A DNA stretch of 64,000 nucleotides, taken from contig NZ_JAFFZM010000008.1 of NCBI RefSeq assembly GCF_017676345.1, positions 281,850-345,849 on the forward strand, in the 5' to 3' direction. Both the position numbers and the translations under genes were made by a program. Source of the DNA: Streptomyces smyrnaeus (lineage in GTDB: Bacteria; Actinomycetota; Actinomycetes; Streptomycetales; Streptomycetaceae). Shown here piece after piece: positions 53,322 through 62,856 of the stretch (positions are counted from its first letter, which is position 1; every line of letters starts with the position of its first letter). A model generated the notes under the pieces. It searched no databases. It worked only from the letters and a program-made list of their open reading frames with translations, and had not been told where the DNA came from.

Positions 53322-54941
53322 ATGTCCACCGAAGACCGAGGGGCCGGGCGCGACGGATCCGAGGGTGGCGCGACCGCGGTCGCACACCGGCTCGGCACCT
53401 CGCACACCCTGTGGGAGCTGGTCGTACGACGGGCCGAGCTCAGCCCGAAAGCGCCCGCGCTCATCCAGGCCGCCGACAACCCGGACGACGACTCCTGTCT
53501 CACCTTCGGCGAACTGCGCACCCGCGCCGAACGCACCGCCGCCGGACTGCGCCGACAGGGCGTGCGCCCCGGGGACACCGTCGCCTGGCAACTGCCCACC
53601 CGTATCGAAACCGTCGTGCTGTCCCTGGCCCTGGCCCGGCTCGGCGTACGGCAGACGCCGCTGATCCCCGGCCACCGGGAGCGCGAGGTCGCCCTCGCCC
53701 TGCGGGCGACCGACGCCGCCTGGTACGTACACCCCGGGCAGTGGCACGGCACCGACTACGCCGCGCTGGCCGACCGCGTCCGGGAGCCGCACGAGCCCGC
53801 CTTGCGCACACTCCTCGTCCGCGACCGGCTCCCCGACGCCGACCCCGGCTCCCCTGACCCGCTTCCGCCGCCGCCCGACGACGGGACGACAGTGCGGTGG
53901 ATCTACTGGACCTCCGGCACCACCTCGGAGCCGAGCGGAGTACGCCACACCGACCGCAGCCTCATCGCCGGCGGCTCCTGTCTGGCGCACGCACTGCGGC
54001 TGCGCCCGGACGACGTCGGCTCGATCGCCTTTCCGTACGCACACATAGGCGGTCCCGACTACCTGGTGATGCTGCTGCTGTACGGGTTCCCCGCCGTGCT
54101 GTTCGAGAAGTTCGCGCTGCCGGACGCACTGGCGGGCTACCGGCGCCACGGGGTGACCACGGCGGGCGGCTCGACCGCCTTCTACTCGATGTTCCTGGCC
54201 GAACAGCGCAAGCAACCCGGGGAGAAGCTGCTTCCCACCCTGCGGCTGCTCGCCGGCGGCGGCGCGCCCAAACCCGCCGAGCTCTACCACGAGGTCGTCA
54301 CCGAACTCGGCTGCCAACTCACCCACGGCTACGGCATGACCGAAGCACCGATGATCACGATGGGCGACCCCGACGACACACCGGAACAGCTCGCCACCAC
54401 CGAGGGACGCCCGCCCGCGGGGATGGAGATCCGCATCACCGCGCCGAACGGCGCACCGCTGCCGCCCGGGAGCGAGGGCGAGGTCCGGCTGCGCGGCGAG
54501 GCGGTCTGCCAGGGCTACCTGGATCCGGACCGGACCGCCGCGGCCTTCGACACAGAGGGCTTTCTGGTCACCGGAGACGTGGGGCACCTACGGGAGAGCG
54601 GGCACCTGGTGCTCACCGGCCGCACCAAGGACATCATCATCCGTAAGGGCGAGAACATCTCGGCCAAGGAGATCGAGCAACTCCTCTACGAACTTCCCGG
54701 GGTCGCCGACGCAGCCGTGATCGGGCTGCCCGACCCGGAGCGGGGGGAGCGGGTCTGCGCCGTCGTCGAACAGCCGGAAGGTGCGCCACGGGTCACGCTC
54801 GCCGAACTGACCGCACATCTGCGTGGGGAGGGGTTGGCCACCTACAAGCTGCCCGAGCAGTTGGAGGTGCTGGAGGCGCTGCCGCGCAACGAGACGCTGC
54901 GCAAGGTGCTCAAGTACAAGCTGCGGGAGAGATTCGGCTGA
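53322..54941 (+). CDS. AMP-forming acyl-CoA synthetase (cyclohexanecarboxylate-CoA ligase-like)
   Basis: A 539-residue ANL CoA ligase. The motifs are IYWTSGTTSEPSGV, GYGMTEAP, GDVGHL, and GRTKDIIIRKGENI with the C-terminal KLPEQLEVLEALPRNETLRKVLKYKL. The C-terminal Lys is in LRKVLKYKL. It resembles cyclohexanecarboxylate-CoA ligase and similar acid activators. GAGGGGG precedes the ATG at 53322. It has a perfect operator 52 bp upstream. It may activate an alicyclic acid that enters the pathway. Confidence 0.88.
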   Translation: MSTEDRGAGRDGSEGGATAVAHRLGTSHTLWELVVRRAELSPKAPALIQAADNPDDDSCLTFGELRTRAERTAAGLRRQGVRPGDTVAWQLPTRIETVVLSLALARLGVRQTPLIPGHREREVALALRATDAAWYVHPGQWHGTDYAALADRVREPHEPALRTLLVRDRLPDADPGSPDPLPPPPDDGTTVRWIYWTSGTTSEPSGVRHTDRSLIAGGSCLAHALRLRPDDVGSIAFPYAHIGGPDYLVMLLLYGFPAVLFEKFALPDALAGYRRHGVTTAGGSTAFYSMFLAEQRKQPGEKLLPTLRLLAGGGAPKPAELYHEVVTELGCQLTHGYGMTEAPMITMGDPDDTPEQLATTEGRPPAGMEIRITAPNGAPLPPGSEGEVRLRGEAVCQGYLDPDRTAAAFDTEGFLVTGDVGHLRESGHLVLTGRTKDIIIRKGENISAKEIEQLLYELPGVADAAVIGLPDPERGERVCAVVEQPEGAPRVTLAELTAHLRGEGLATYKLPEQLEVLEALPRNETLRKVLKYKLRERFG

Positions 54942-55036
54942 CCGGCGGTTTGCGGCCTTCGCGGCCGGTCCGGGGCGCTCCCTCGGCGGTCGGTCCGGCC
55001 GCCCCTGACACCAGGAGAGGCCCGGCCCGGGGCGGC

Positions 55037-55426
55037 TCAGGCGGTGAGAGGGCCCGTGGCGGTGTGCGCCTCGGTGGCCGTGGCCAGATCCGGGTAGCAG
55101 TCGAAGAGCCGCCGCACGCCCAGCGCCGCGAGCACCCGGTTCACATGCGAGCCGTCCTCGGCGCCGCGTGCGGGCAGGATCAGCCGCAGCCGCCCCGCAC
55201 AGGACCGCATCAGCCGCCGCGAGGCGATCAGGACACCCACTCCGCTGGAATCGCAGAAGAGGACATCGGACAGATCGAGCACCAGGCTTCTGCGTCCCTC
55301 GGCCACGGCATCGTGCACATGCTGCCGCACGGCGGGTGACGTGACCAGGTCGAGCTCACCGGAGACGCGGAGCACGGCCCACCCGCCCCGCTCCTCCTCC
55401 AGCACCTTCAACGACACTCCCCGCAA
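55037..55426 (-). CDS. STAS-domain anti-anti-sigma factor
   Basis: A 129-residue STAS protein of the RsbV/BldG type. It has ELDLVTSPAVRQHV and LDLSDVLFCDSSGVGVL, with the phosphorylatable Ser in DSSG. The start is uncertain: TTG at 55426, or TTG at 55411 or GTG at 55405 with GGGGAG upstream. It may partner with the anti-sigma ATPase at 48647 or the sigma gene that starts 380 bp away on the other strand. Confidence 0.82.
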   Translation of the reverse strand: MRGVSLKVLEEERGGWAVLRVSGELDLVTSPAVRQHVHDAVAEGRRSLVLDLSDVLFCDSSGVGVLIASRRLMRSCAGRLRLILPARGAEDGSHVNRVLAALGVRRLFDCYPDLATATEAHTATGPLTA

Positions 55427-55807
55427 CCCCTTCGTCGATCGCCCACAACAGTCGGCTGCCCCGGCCTACCCCTCCAAAACTGGTCCCAGGGAAACGACCC
55501 TATGTGGTCGGGCGGTATTACCCAGGGGAACCTGCGAGAACTTGTGGTCACGCCCCCATAACGCTCGGCAGCTCACACCTCTTCCGCCCCTTCCACCCCG
55601 TCCGAATCAAGCTCTCCGTGACGGAATCTGCACCCTGGGCAACCATTCCGGGGCGCGCGTTGCCTCAAAAGGGGCGTGCGTTGTCAGCGGCTCGCACTAC
55701 ATTCGAGGGGTTGACGGGCATCACAAGAGGCGGAAGGGACCGCCGATAGCGGCACCGCCGACCGCGGACCGGAAGCGGACGGCGGAACCGAGGGGCTGGG
55801 GGCCACC
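55427..55807. other. Promoter region between STAS and sigma genes
   Basis: No gene is supported. It contains a GGGGCGYGCGTTG direct repeat (55650 and 55671, 21 bp apart), 125-160 bp upstream of the sigma gene. Confidence 0.5.
55650..55683 (+). repeat. 13-bp direct repeat GGGGCGYGCGTTG, 21 bp apart
   Basis: Two copies with one mismatch, start-to-start 21 bp (two helical turns). Could be an activator site for the sigma factor gene. Confidence 0.45.
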
Positions 55808-56380
55808 ATGGCGAACGACACACCACCGCGCTGGGACCGGAAGATGCAGCAGCGGCTCGCGCGCGGCGAGGCCGCGGCGCTCGGCGAGCTCTACGACCGC
55901 TTCGCCTCCCTCGTGCACGGCCTCGCCTACCGGGTGCTCGACGACGAGGAGGCCGCCGACAGGGCCACCCGGGACGTCTTCGCACACATCTGGGAGAACC
56001 CGCACACCTTCGACCCGCGCGAGGGCCCGATGCGGTCGTGGATAGCGGAGCTGACCCAGCGGACGGCGACCGGCAGGCTGCGGCAGCAGCAGCGCGGCGC
56101 CGGCCCCTGCTCGCCGGAGCAGGCCGAACGCTTCGAGGAGCAGGTCCGTACGGCCGCCACCGCAGCACGCGCCGACTACATCGTCACCTCCATGCCCTCC
56201 TCACTGCGCGCCGCGCTCGAACTGGCGTACTTCGAGCGCCACGACTACCGGCAGACGGCACGCAGCCTCGGCGTCACCGAGGACGAGGCCCGCCGCCGGC
56301 TGCGGCTCGGGCTCCAACTCCTCTCCTCCGCCATGACGCAGCCCGCCATGACACCGCCCGGCGCGGGGCACCGCCCATGA
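55808..56380 (+). CDS. RNA polymerase sigma factor (ECF-like)
   Basis: A 190-residue sigma-70-family protein. Region 2 lies in ELYDRFASLVHGLAYRVLDDEEAADRATRDVF (residues about 27-58), and region 4 HTH lies in RQTARSLGVTEDEARRRLRLGL (about 152-174). The C-terminus is short. It overlaps the next gene by ATGA, a typical sigma/anti-sigma pair. Upstream it has a long promoter region with direct repeats. Confidence 0.88.
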   Translation: MANDTPPRWDRKMQQRLARGEAAALGELYDRFASLVHGLAYRVLDDEEAADRATRDVFAHIWENPHTFDPREGPMRSWIAELTQRTATGRLRQQQRGAGPCSPEQAERFEEQVRTAATAARADYIVTSMPSSLRAALELAYFERHDYRQTARSLGVTEDEARRRLRLGLQLLSSAMTQPAMTPPGAGHRP

Positions 56381-57708
56381 GTACGCCACCGACACCACCG
56401 ACACCGCCCGGCCCGGGGCGACCCGCCGGGCCGGGACCGGGCAAGCCCTCCCCGACGACCGGCACCGCCGAAGCCGCACCGGAAGGCGACCTACACGACC
56501 ACCGGATCCTCACCTCGCTCCTCGGCGCCTGGGCGCTGGCGGCCTGCTCCGCCGAGGAGACCGCCGCCGTCGAAGCGCATCTGACCGACTGCGCACCCTG
56601 CGCCGAGGAAGCACTGCGGCTGCGTGACGCGGTCGGACTGCTGCACGCCGAGGACAGCCTCGATCTCGACCCCATGCTGCGCTCCCGCGTCCTCGAAGGC
56701 TGCCTGGACCGCCGCCCGGCGCGTATCCCGATGCCCACCTGGGTGGCCCCCTACGACGCGGAGACGGCCCGGCTGGACGCACTGCTGCGCGACATGGCCG
56801 ACGCGGAGTGGCGCGCGCCGGTACAGCTGCGCTGGTTCGACGGCGACCGGCAGACCACCCGGGAGACGACCGTGGCCGGCGTCATCGGCCATCTGCTCGC
56901 GGTCGACGGGCTGGTGGCCGCCGGTATCGGGCTGCCCGATCCGTTGCCCGCCGACGCCCTTCCCACCGGGTCCCGTTCTCCCCGGCCCACTTCCTCCGAA
57001 GCCCCATTCTCCGGAGCCCCTTTCTCCCAGGCCCGCCGCGGCGAGCCCGGCACGGACCCGCAGACCCGTACGGAGATCTACTGGGCGCTGGAGGACGGCC
57101 GGCACCACACCCCGGCCGTCCGCGATCCCTGGCGGGAGCAGAGCCACGCCATGATCCGCGACGTGTCGTTCCTCGCCGCGGACGACGACAGCGGCTCCGG
57201 TCCGAGCGCCGCACGCAACCGCCTCGTCTCCTACGGGAACTTCTCGTTGCCGCTGCGCGACGCGTTCCTGGACCGGGCGTTCGAGTGCTGGATGCACGCC
57301 GAGGACATCGCGGAAGCCGTCGACTACCCGTACGGGCCACCCGGCCCCGCCCATCTCAATCTGCTGGTCGACCTCGCCGCCCGGCAGTTGCCCGGCGCGC
57401 TCGCGGCCCGTCGCCGCACGGGGCTCGCACCGCCGCCCCACGGCCTGGCCGCGGCGGGAGCGCCCGGCCGGACCCTGCACCTGGAGGTCGAGGGCAGCGG
57501 AGGGGGCGACTGGTACATCCCGCTCGACTCCCCCGGCGCCCGCGCCTCCCCGGAGGGCAAGGTGGCGCACATCGCCCTGGACGGTCTGGAGTTCTGCCAA
57601 CTCGCCGCAGGTCACGTCCCGCCTCTGGAAGCCGCCGCGGGGCAGGACGGAGACCTCCAGGCCGTCCGGGACGTCCTCTACGCCACCGCGTCCCTGTCCC
57701 GGCTCTGA
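56377..57708 (+). CDS. Zinc-finger anti-sigma factor fused to MDMPI/DinB-type domain
   Basis: A 443-residue protein. The N-terminus is Pro-rich. A zf-HC2 motif with HLTDCAPC (H-x3-C-x2-C) lies near residue 70, then an MDMPI/DinB-like domain (about 130-400) begins LDALLRDMADAEW. A small Ser/Pro linker splits it. Anti-sigma ZAS domains bind sigma factors and release them on redox change; the MDMPI-like part may bind a thiol such as mycothiol. The fusion suggests redox or thiol sensing. Starts in the ATGA of the sigma stop. Confidence 0.82.
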   Translation: MSTPPTPPTPPGPGRPAGPGPGKPSPTTGTAEAAPEGDLHDHRILTSLLGAWALAACSAEETAAVEAHLTDCAPCAEEALRLRDAVGLLHAEDSLDLDPMLRSRVLEGCLDRRPARIPMPTWVAPYDAETARLDALLRDMADAEWRAPVQLRWFDGDRQTTRETTVAGVIGHLLAVDGLVAAGIGLPDPLPADALPTGSRSPRPTSSEAPFSGAPFSQARRGEPGTDPQTRTEIYWALEDGRHHTPAVRDPWREQSHAMIRDVSFLAADDDSGSGPSAARNRLVSYGNFSLPLRDAFLDRAFECWMHAEDIAEAVDYPYGPPGPAHLNLLVDLAARQLPGALAARRRTGLAPPPHGLAAAGAPGRTLHLEVEGSGGGDWYIPLDSPGARASPEGKVAHIALDGLEFCQLAAGHVPPLEAAAGQDGDLQAVRDVLYATASLSRL

Positions 57709-57775
57709 CCCGGCCCCGAGGAGTCGGCGGCACCAGCGGGCGGGAAGCGGCACCAGCAGGCGGGACCGCGACGGG

Positions 57776-58675
57776 TCAGGTGAAGACCACCGTGCGGTGG
57801 CCGTTCAGCAGGACGCGGTGCTCGCTGTGCCACTTCACCGCACGCGCCAGCGCCTGGCACTCCACGTCGCGCCCGACCGCGACCAGCTGCTCGGGGGTGA
57901 CGTCGTGGCCGACCCGTTCGACCTCCTGCTCGATGATCGGCCCCTCGTCGAGGTCGGCGGTCACGTAGTGCGCCGTCGCGCCGATCAGCTTGACGCCGCG
58001 CGCGTGCGCCTGGTGATAGGGCTTGGCGCCCTTGAAGCTCGGCAGGAAGGAGTGGTGGATGTTGATGATCCGCCCGGACAGCCGCTTGCACAGGTTGTCG
58101 GAGAGGACCTGCATATAGCGGGCGAGAACGACCAGTTCGACCTGCTCCGCCTCGACCAGTTCCAGCAGCCGTTCCTCGGCCGCCGCCTTGGTGTCCTTCG
58201 TCACAGGGATGTGGTGGAAGGGGATGCCGTAGGAGGCGACCAGTTCCGCGAAGTCGGTGTGGTTGGAGACCACGGCGACGATCTCGATGGGCAGGGCTCC
58301 GATCCGGGAGCGGAAGAGCAGGTCGTTCAGGCAGTGCCCGAACTTGCTCACCATGAGGACGACCCGCATCTTCTCCTCGGCCCGGTGGATCTGCCAGTCC
58401 ATCCGGAAGGAGTCCCCGACGGCGGAGAAGCTGGCCCGCAGCTTCTCCAGGGTGGTGTTGCCGGTGAAGTGGACGCGCATGAAGAAGAGCCCGGTGTCAC
58501 GGTCCCCGAACTGCTGGCTGTCCTCGATGTTGCAGCCCGTCATGAACAGATAGCTGGAGACGGCGTGCACGATGCCCTGGTTGTCCGGGCACGAGAGAGT
58601 GAGGACGAACTGTCCCGCCTGTTCGTTTTCGACGGCTTCAGCGGGATTGTCGGGGGCGGGGTGCGACTGGCTCAT
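57776..58675 (-). CDS. purU: Formyltetrahydrofolate deformylase (PurU)
   Basis: A 299-residue PurU. An ACT domain (about 15-95) is followed by a formyltransferase-type domain with NIHHSFLPSFKGAKPYHQA and TAHYVTADLDEGPIIEQ, which hold the catalytic Asn, His and Asp. It releases formate from 10-formyl-THF and balances one-carbon pools. Start is the ATG at 58675; an upstream extension to 58774 lacks conservation. Not obviously linked to the catabolic genes. Confidence 0.93.
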   Translation of the reverse strand: MSQSHPAPDNPAEAVENEQAGQFVLTLSCPDNQGIVHAVSSYLFMTGCNIEDSQQFGDRDTGLFFMRVHFTGNTTLEKLRASFSAVGDSFRMDWQIHRAEEKMRVVLMVSKFGHCLNDLLFRSRIGALPIEIVAVVSNHTDFAELVASYGIPFHHIPVTKDTKAAAEERLLELVEAEQVELVVLARYMQVLSDNLCKRLSGRIINIHHSFLPSFKGAKPYHQAHARGVKLIGATAHYVTADLDEGPIIEQEVERVGHDVTPEQLVAVGRDVECQALARAVKWHSEHRVLLNGHRTVVFT

Positions 58676-58786
58676 GGCCTCAAGATTGGCACATCGCGAC
58701 AGGTGCCCCGCACCAGCGCTCCCGGCCACCGGCTTCCGCCCCCGGCTCCCGGGCCCCGGCCGGTGAGTGGCCACGGGTGGCCCCTC

Positions 58787-59287
58787 TCACACCGTCCTGA
58801 GCATGATCGCCAGGACCTCCAGCGAGCGCGGGGGCTCGTCCGGGTCCTCACCGTCGTTGCCGGCGAGCAGCACATGCGCCTCCCGGGCGGCCCCTACGGC
58901 CTCCGGCCACGCCGGGTGCGCCAGGTAGGAGGCGACCGGGGCGTCGGCGCCGACCTGATGCATGATGCGCAGCACCCGCAGCACGGCAGCATCCACGAGC
59001 TGGGCTTCCTGCGCGTCCCGGAAGATCGTTCCGACGTATTTCTCCGCCGACCAGTTGTCCAGCCAGGTGTCCTCGACCAGGCGGTAGACGGCATCCGTGA
59101 CATCGCCGTATCCGGGGAGACCGGCCAGCCAGCACTCGTGCTGGAAGGTCTGGTCGGAGAGCATGTGCAGCGCGGAACGCACGTTGCTGCGCCAGCGCCA
59201 CCAGGGCACGTCGTTGACAGGCATGCCGCCTATGGTGGTGGAACGACGGCCACGTCGGGAAGACTTCACGGAACCTGCTTGCTGCAT
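58787..59287 (-). CDS. SCO4402-like conserved protein
   Basis: A 166-residue conserved actinomycete protein with WWRWRSNVRSALHMLSD, YRLVEDTWLDNWSAEKYVGTIFRD and VLRIMHQVGADAPV. It matches what I know of the SCO4402 family; function unknown. Start may be 59287 or the Met at 59224 (MPVNDVPWW). It lies near purU and the low-complexity membrane protein, a grouping seen in related genomes. Confidence 0.7.
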   Translation of the reverse strand: MQQAGSVKSSRRGRRSTTIGGMPVNDVPWWRWRSNVRSALHMLSDQTFQHECWLAGLPGYGDVTDAVYRLVEDTWLDNWSAEKYVGTIFRDAQEAQLVDAAVLRVLRIMHQVGADAPVASYLAHPAWPEAVGAAREAHVLLAGNDGEDPDEPPRSLEVLAIMLRTV

Positions 59288-59354
59288 GGTGACCGACCCT
59301 ACGTTCAGGGCGCCGGCCCCCGGGCGCGGGCCCCGGCTCCCCCGCCGGGCCTGC

Positions 59355-61283
59355 TCACAGCGAGCCGTACGGCCGCTCTTCGAGGCCGTACTTCTTCGCC
59401 GTCGGATTCCACAGCCGGGCCGCCTTCTTCTTGGCGAGGGTCGCCGAGCCGCTGGCGCGGTTGCCCGCCGCGAGCTGCTTGGTCGGCTTCGCCTTGCCCT
59501 TGTGGCAGCCCTTCTTGCGCGCCACCTGGTCCGCCCAGGCCGCGTAGTGGGTGTCCGCGGAGGCCGAGGACCGCCAGGCGCTCTTGAGCGCGGAGTTCAG
59601 CTCCGCGCTGTCGGGGATCCGGTCCGTCTTCAGCTCGCCGAGCCGCCGCACCAGGCCGGTGCGCTGCTTGGCCGCAGCCCGCAGATCGGCCGCCGCCTTG
59701 CCCAGCGACTTGCAGGCCCGGATGTTCTGCACGGAACGCACGACGGCGGAGCGGCTGTTGTTGCTGTCGGCCAGCAGCGCGTCCAGCTTCTTGGCCTGCG
59801 CCTCGGCGGGGTCCGGCGCCGGGGACTCCTCCCCCGCCGGCGCGCTCGACGGCTTCGGATCCTCCTCGGACGAACCGTCACCGCCGTTCGCGAGGAGAAG
59901 GCCGACGATCAGGCCGATGGCCGCGACCCCCGCCAGACCGCCGCCTATCAGCAGCCAGGGAGGCGTTCTGCGCCGGCCCCGGTCGGCATCGCGCCGCGCC
60001 GCCCGGCCGCCGACCTGCGGCTCGTACTGCGAGGAGCCCGGCTGAGGGTAGCCGTAACCGCCACCGCCGCCCTGGGGACCCGGCGGCTGCTGCGGATAGC
60101 CGTAGCCGCCGCGCTGGGCACCGGGCTGCGGGTAGCCGTAGCCGCCGCGCTGGGCGCCCGGCTGCGGGTAGCCGTAGCCGCCGCGCGGTGGCGCCGACTG
60201 CTGCTGCGCCGCCTGGTCGAAGACGGGGAGGCTCTGGGTGGAACCCGGTTCGTCGCTGCCCGCCTGCCCCGGGCCCCCGGACCGCGGGGCGTCGGATCTG
60301 AAGAGATTGTCGAACTCCGGCAGCGGCCGACGCTCACCCGGCTCCTCGGCCCCCTGCCCGCCCCCGGTGGGGGCGCCGCCCGCGGCGGACATCGGCGGGA
60401 GCATCTGGGTCGCCTCGGAGTCGCTGTCCAGGCCGCTGCCCACGCCGCTGCTCACGCCGCCCGCCATGGGAGGCAGATACTGCGTGGCCTCGCTGTCCGC
60501 GCCCCCGCCCACCGGCCCGGCCGGCTGCTGCGGCGGCAGCAACTGGGTGCCGTCATCGGGGCCGACGGAGCCCCCGGGCAGCGGCTGACCCGTCGGGAAC
60601 GGCGGCAGCATCTGGGTGGCGTCGCTGTCGCCGACACCGGCCTGCGGGGCGGCGGAGGAAGGGGGCGGAGGGGGCGAGGTCGGCGGAGCGGTCGGCGGGG
60701 CCGGCATCGCGTGCCGCCCCGGCCCGGCGGGCGGTGCCGCCCCGTACGGCTCCGGCGCTCCGGCACCCGGACCCGGCTGCCCGTACGGGTCGCTGGACGG
60801 CATGGCGCCGGGCAGCTGCTGCCCGTACGCGTCCGGCAACGGCATCGGGCCAGGGCCACCAGGTCCGGTTGCCGGGGGCAGCGGTCCAGCACCCTCGGGC
60901 GTCGGCGGCGACGGCGGGTGCGACGGGCGGGCCGGAGTGCCCTCCGGAGGGAGAGGCAGCGAGCCGGAGGGGGCGTCCTGCTGGGGGGCGCCCCAGTAGC
61001 CCGGACCGCCCTGCGGGGCGCCGCCGGGCGCGGTGCCGTCGCCGTGCGCGGCGCCCTCGGTCCGGGCCGCCTCGGAGCCCGGCCCCCAAGGCTGGCCCCA
61101 CGGCTGCCCGGCGGGGGGCTGTACGCGGTCGCGCTCGGACTGGACCTGGCGCTGCTGCTGAGGAGTCCAAGGGTCGCCGTTGGCAGGCAGCACGACCCCT
61201 TCGTACGGGGTCGTGGAGGCGGGCAGGGCGTCACCGGCGGAGCCGGAAGTCCCGTCCTGTCCGCGTCCGTTGTGCGTTGTCAC
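59355..61283 (-). CDS. Pro/Gln/Gly-rich single-TM membrane protein
   Basis: A 642-residue protein. The N-terminal 400 residues are low complexity, with repeats of (D/S)xTQxLPP near the middle (residues about 220-310) and GGYGYPQPGAQR repeats. A basic stretch then leads to a single membrane segment, WLLIGGGLAGVAAIGLIVGLLLA (about residues 440-462), and an extracellular helical domain with two Cys. The GTG at 61283 has GAGGAG upstream. No enzymatic function seen; probably envelope-associated and phosphorylated by Ser/Thr kinases, given the TQ motifs. Confidence 0.75.
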   Translation of the reverse strand: MTTHNGRGQDGTSGSAGDALPASTTPYEGVVLPANGDPWTPQQQRQVQSERDRVQPPAGQPWGQPWGPGSEAARTEGAAHGDGTAPGGAPQGGPGYWGAPQQDAPSGSLPLPPEGTPARPSHPPSPPTPEGAGPLPPATGPGGPGPMPLPDAYGQQLPGAMPSSDPYGQPGPGAGAPEPYGAAPPAGPGRHAMPAPPTAPPTSPPPPPSSAAPQAGVGDSDATQMLPPFPTGQPLPGGSVGPDDGTQLLPPQQPAGPVGGGADSEATQYLPPMAGGVSSGVGSGLDSDSEATQMLPPMSAAGGAPTGGGQGAEEPGERRPLPEFDNLFRSDAPRSGGPGQAGSDEPGSTQSLPVFDQAAQQQSAPPRGGYGYPQPGAQRGGYGYPQPGAQRGGYGYPQQPPGPQGGGGGYGYPQPGSSQYEPQVGGRAARRDADRGRRRTPPWLLIGGGLAGVAAIGLIVGLLLANGGDGSSEEDPKPSSAPAGEESPAPDPAEAQAKKLDALLADSNNSRSAVVRSVQNIRACKSLGKAAADLRAAAKQRTGLVRRLGELKTDRIPDSAELNSALKSAWRSSASADTHYAAWADQVARKKGCHKGKAKPTKQLAAGNRASGSATLAKKKAARLWNPTAKKYGLEERPYGSL

Positions 61284-61464
61284 CGAGACTCCTCGTTCGC
61301 ATGGCTAGCGGAAGCGTCGGCTCACGCTACCGGGTCACGCCAACGGGGGACCACGCACCCAGATGTGCGGACACCCTTCCTTCACCTCATGTCGAGATGA
61401 AGCCTCCAGAAAGGGATGTTTCCCGCATATCTCATGGGCCGTGGCACTCGGCCACCCTGATTCC

Positions 61465-62856
61465 TCACGCCACCGCAGCCAGCCCCAGACTCTCGTGGAA
61501 CTCCCGCACCACCGGCTCGTCGCGGTACGGCTCCAGCCGCTGCCGGAAGTCGTCCAGATACTCCGCGCCCCGGTCCGAGCGCAGACCGGCGAGCAGCTGT
61601 GCCGCCTGCCCGCCCGTGTGGCAGGCACGCTCCACCTCGCGCTGCTGCACCTGCGCGTCCGCCAGCAGGAACAGCCCGATCGCGCGCCGCCGCGCGCGGC
61701 CCTCCGGGTGCCCGGTGACGGCCTCCTCCGCGCGCGCCGCCGCGCTCTCGGCCTGGCCCAGGTCGCGGTGGCAGTGGGCGAGCTCGTCCGCGAGGTAGGC
61801 GCGGTCGAAGTGCGCGATCCACGGCGGGTCGTCGCCGGAGTCGGCCGCCGCGTCGGCGCCGTCCATCGCCGTCAACGCCCGGGTGACGGAGCTCTGGCAG
61901 GCACGCGCGTCCCCCATCAACGCATGCCCGCGCGCCTCCGCGGCATGGAACATCGCCTCGGCGCGGGGCGTCACCTGCCCGCGCGCCCCCTCCTGCGCCG
62001 CACGCGCCAACTGCGCGATCTCGCGCGGGTTGCCGAGCGAGGCGGCCAGATGGCTCATCCCGGCGGCCAGCACATAGCCGCCGTAGGCGCGGTCCCCGGC
62101 CGCCTGCGCCAGTCGCAGCGACTGGATGTAGTAGCGCTGCGCCAGCCCGTGCTGGCCGGTGTCCACAGCCATGTACCCCGCCAGTTCGGTCAGCCGGGCG
62201 ACGGTGGCGAACAGCGACCTGCCGACCGCCTCCTTGTACGAGCCCGCGAGCAGCCCGGAGACGACACTGTTGAGGTAGTGCACCACCACCGGGCGGATAT
62301 GGCCGCTGCCGTAGCGGTGGTCGAGGTCGGAGAGCGCCTCGGTCATCGCCTGCACGGCCGCCACGTCCGCGACACCCACCTGGGCGCCGGAGGAACGGGC
62401 GACCTGGTGGTCGGGCTGCGTGATCAGCCAGTCCCTGCTCGGCTCGACCAGCGCCGAAGCGGCCACCGTCGAGCCCGTCAGGAAGTCTCTGCGGCCCACG
62501 TCGCTGCGCCACAGCTCGCAGACCTGCTCGACCGCGCCGACAACAGTCGGCGCGAACTGGAGGCCCACACCTGAGGCGAGGTTCTTGCCGTTGGCCATGC
62601 CGATCTCGTCGATCGTCACCGTACGGCCCAACTTGCGGCCGAGGGCCTCGGCGATGATTCCGGGGGCCCGGCCACGGGGTTGCTGGCCGCGCAGCCAACG
62701 CGCGACGGAGGTCTTGTCGTAGCGCAGGTCCAGCCCGTGCTCCGCGCCGCACATGTTGACGCGGCGGGCCAGGCCCGCGTTCGAGCACCCGGCTTCCTGG
62801 ATGAGCGCCTGCAGACGTTCGTTGGGCTGCCTCGCAACGAGGGGCCTGGCGGCCAT
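61465..62856 (-). CDS. NsdA-like HTH/TPR transcriptional regulator
   Basis: A 463-residue regulator. An N-terminal helix-turn-helix region (about 10-60, CSNAGLARRVNMCG and YDKTSVARWLRG) is followed by a TPR-like helical domain. It resembles NsdA/NsdB-type negative regulators of sporulation and antibiotic production in Streptomyces. The ATG at 62856 has GGAGGGGG upstream. Its long promoter region contains a tandem-repeat array. Confidence 0.82.
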   Translation of the reverse strand: MAARPLVARQPNERLQALIQEAGCSNAGLARRVNMCGAEHGLDLRYDKTSVARWLRGQQPRGRAPGIIAEALGRKLGRTVTIDEIGMANGKNLASGVGLQFAPTVVGAVEQVCELWRSDVGRRDFLTGSTVAASALVEPSRDWLITQPDHQVARSSGAQVGVADVAAVQAMTEALSDLDHRYGSGHIRPVVVHYLNSVVSGLLAGSYKEAVGRSLFATVARLTELAGYMAVDTGQHGLAQRYYIQSLRLAQAAGDRAYGGYVLAAGMSHLAASLGNPREIAQLARAAQEGARGQVTPRAEAMFHAAEARGHALMGDARACQSSVTRALTAMDGADAAADSGDDPPWIAHFDRAYLADELAHCHRDLGQAESAAARAEEAVTGHPEGRARRRAIGLFLLADAQVQQREVERACHTGGQAAQLLAGLRSDRGAEYLDDFRQRLEPYRDEPVVREFHESLGLAAVA

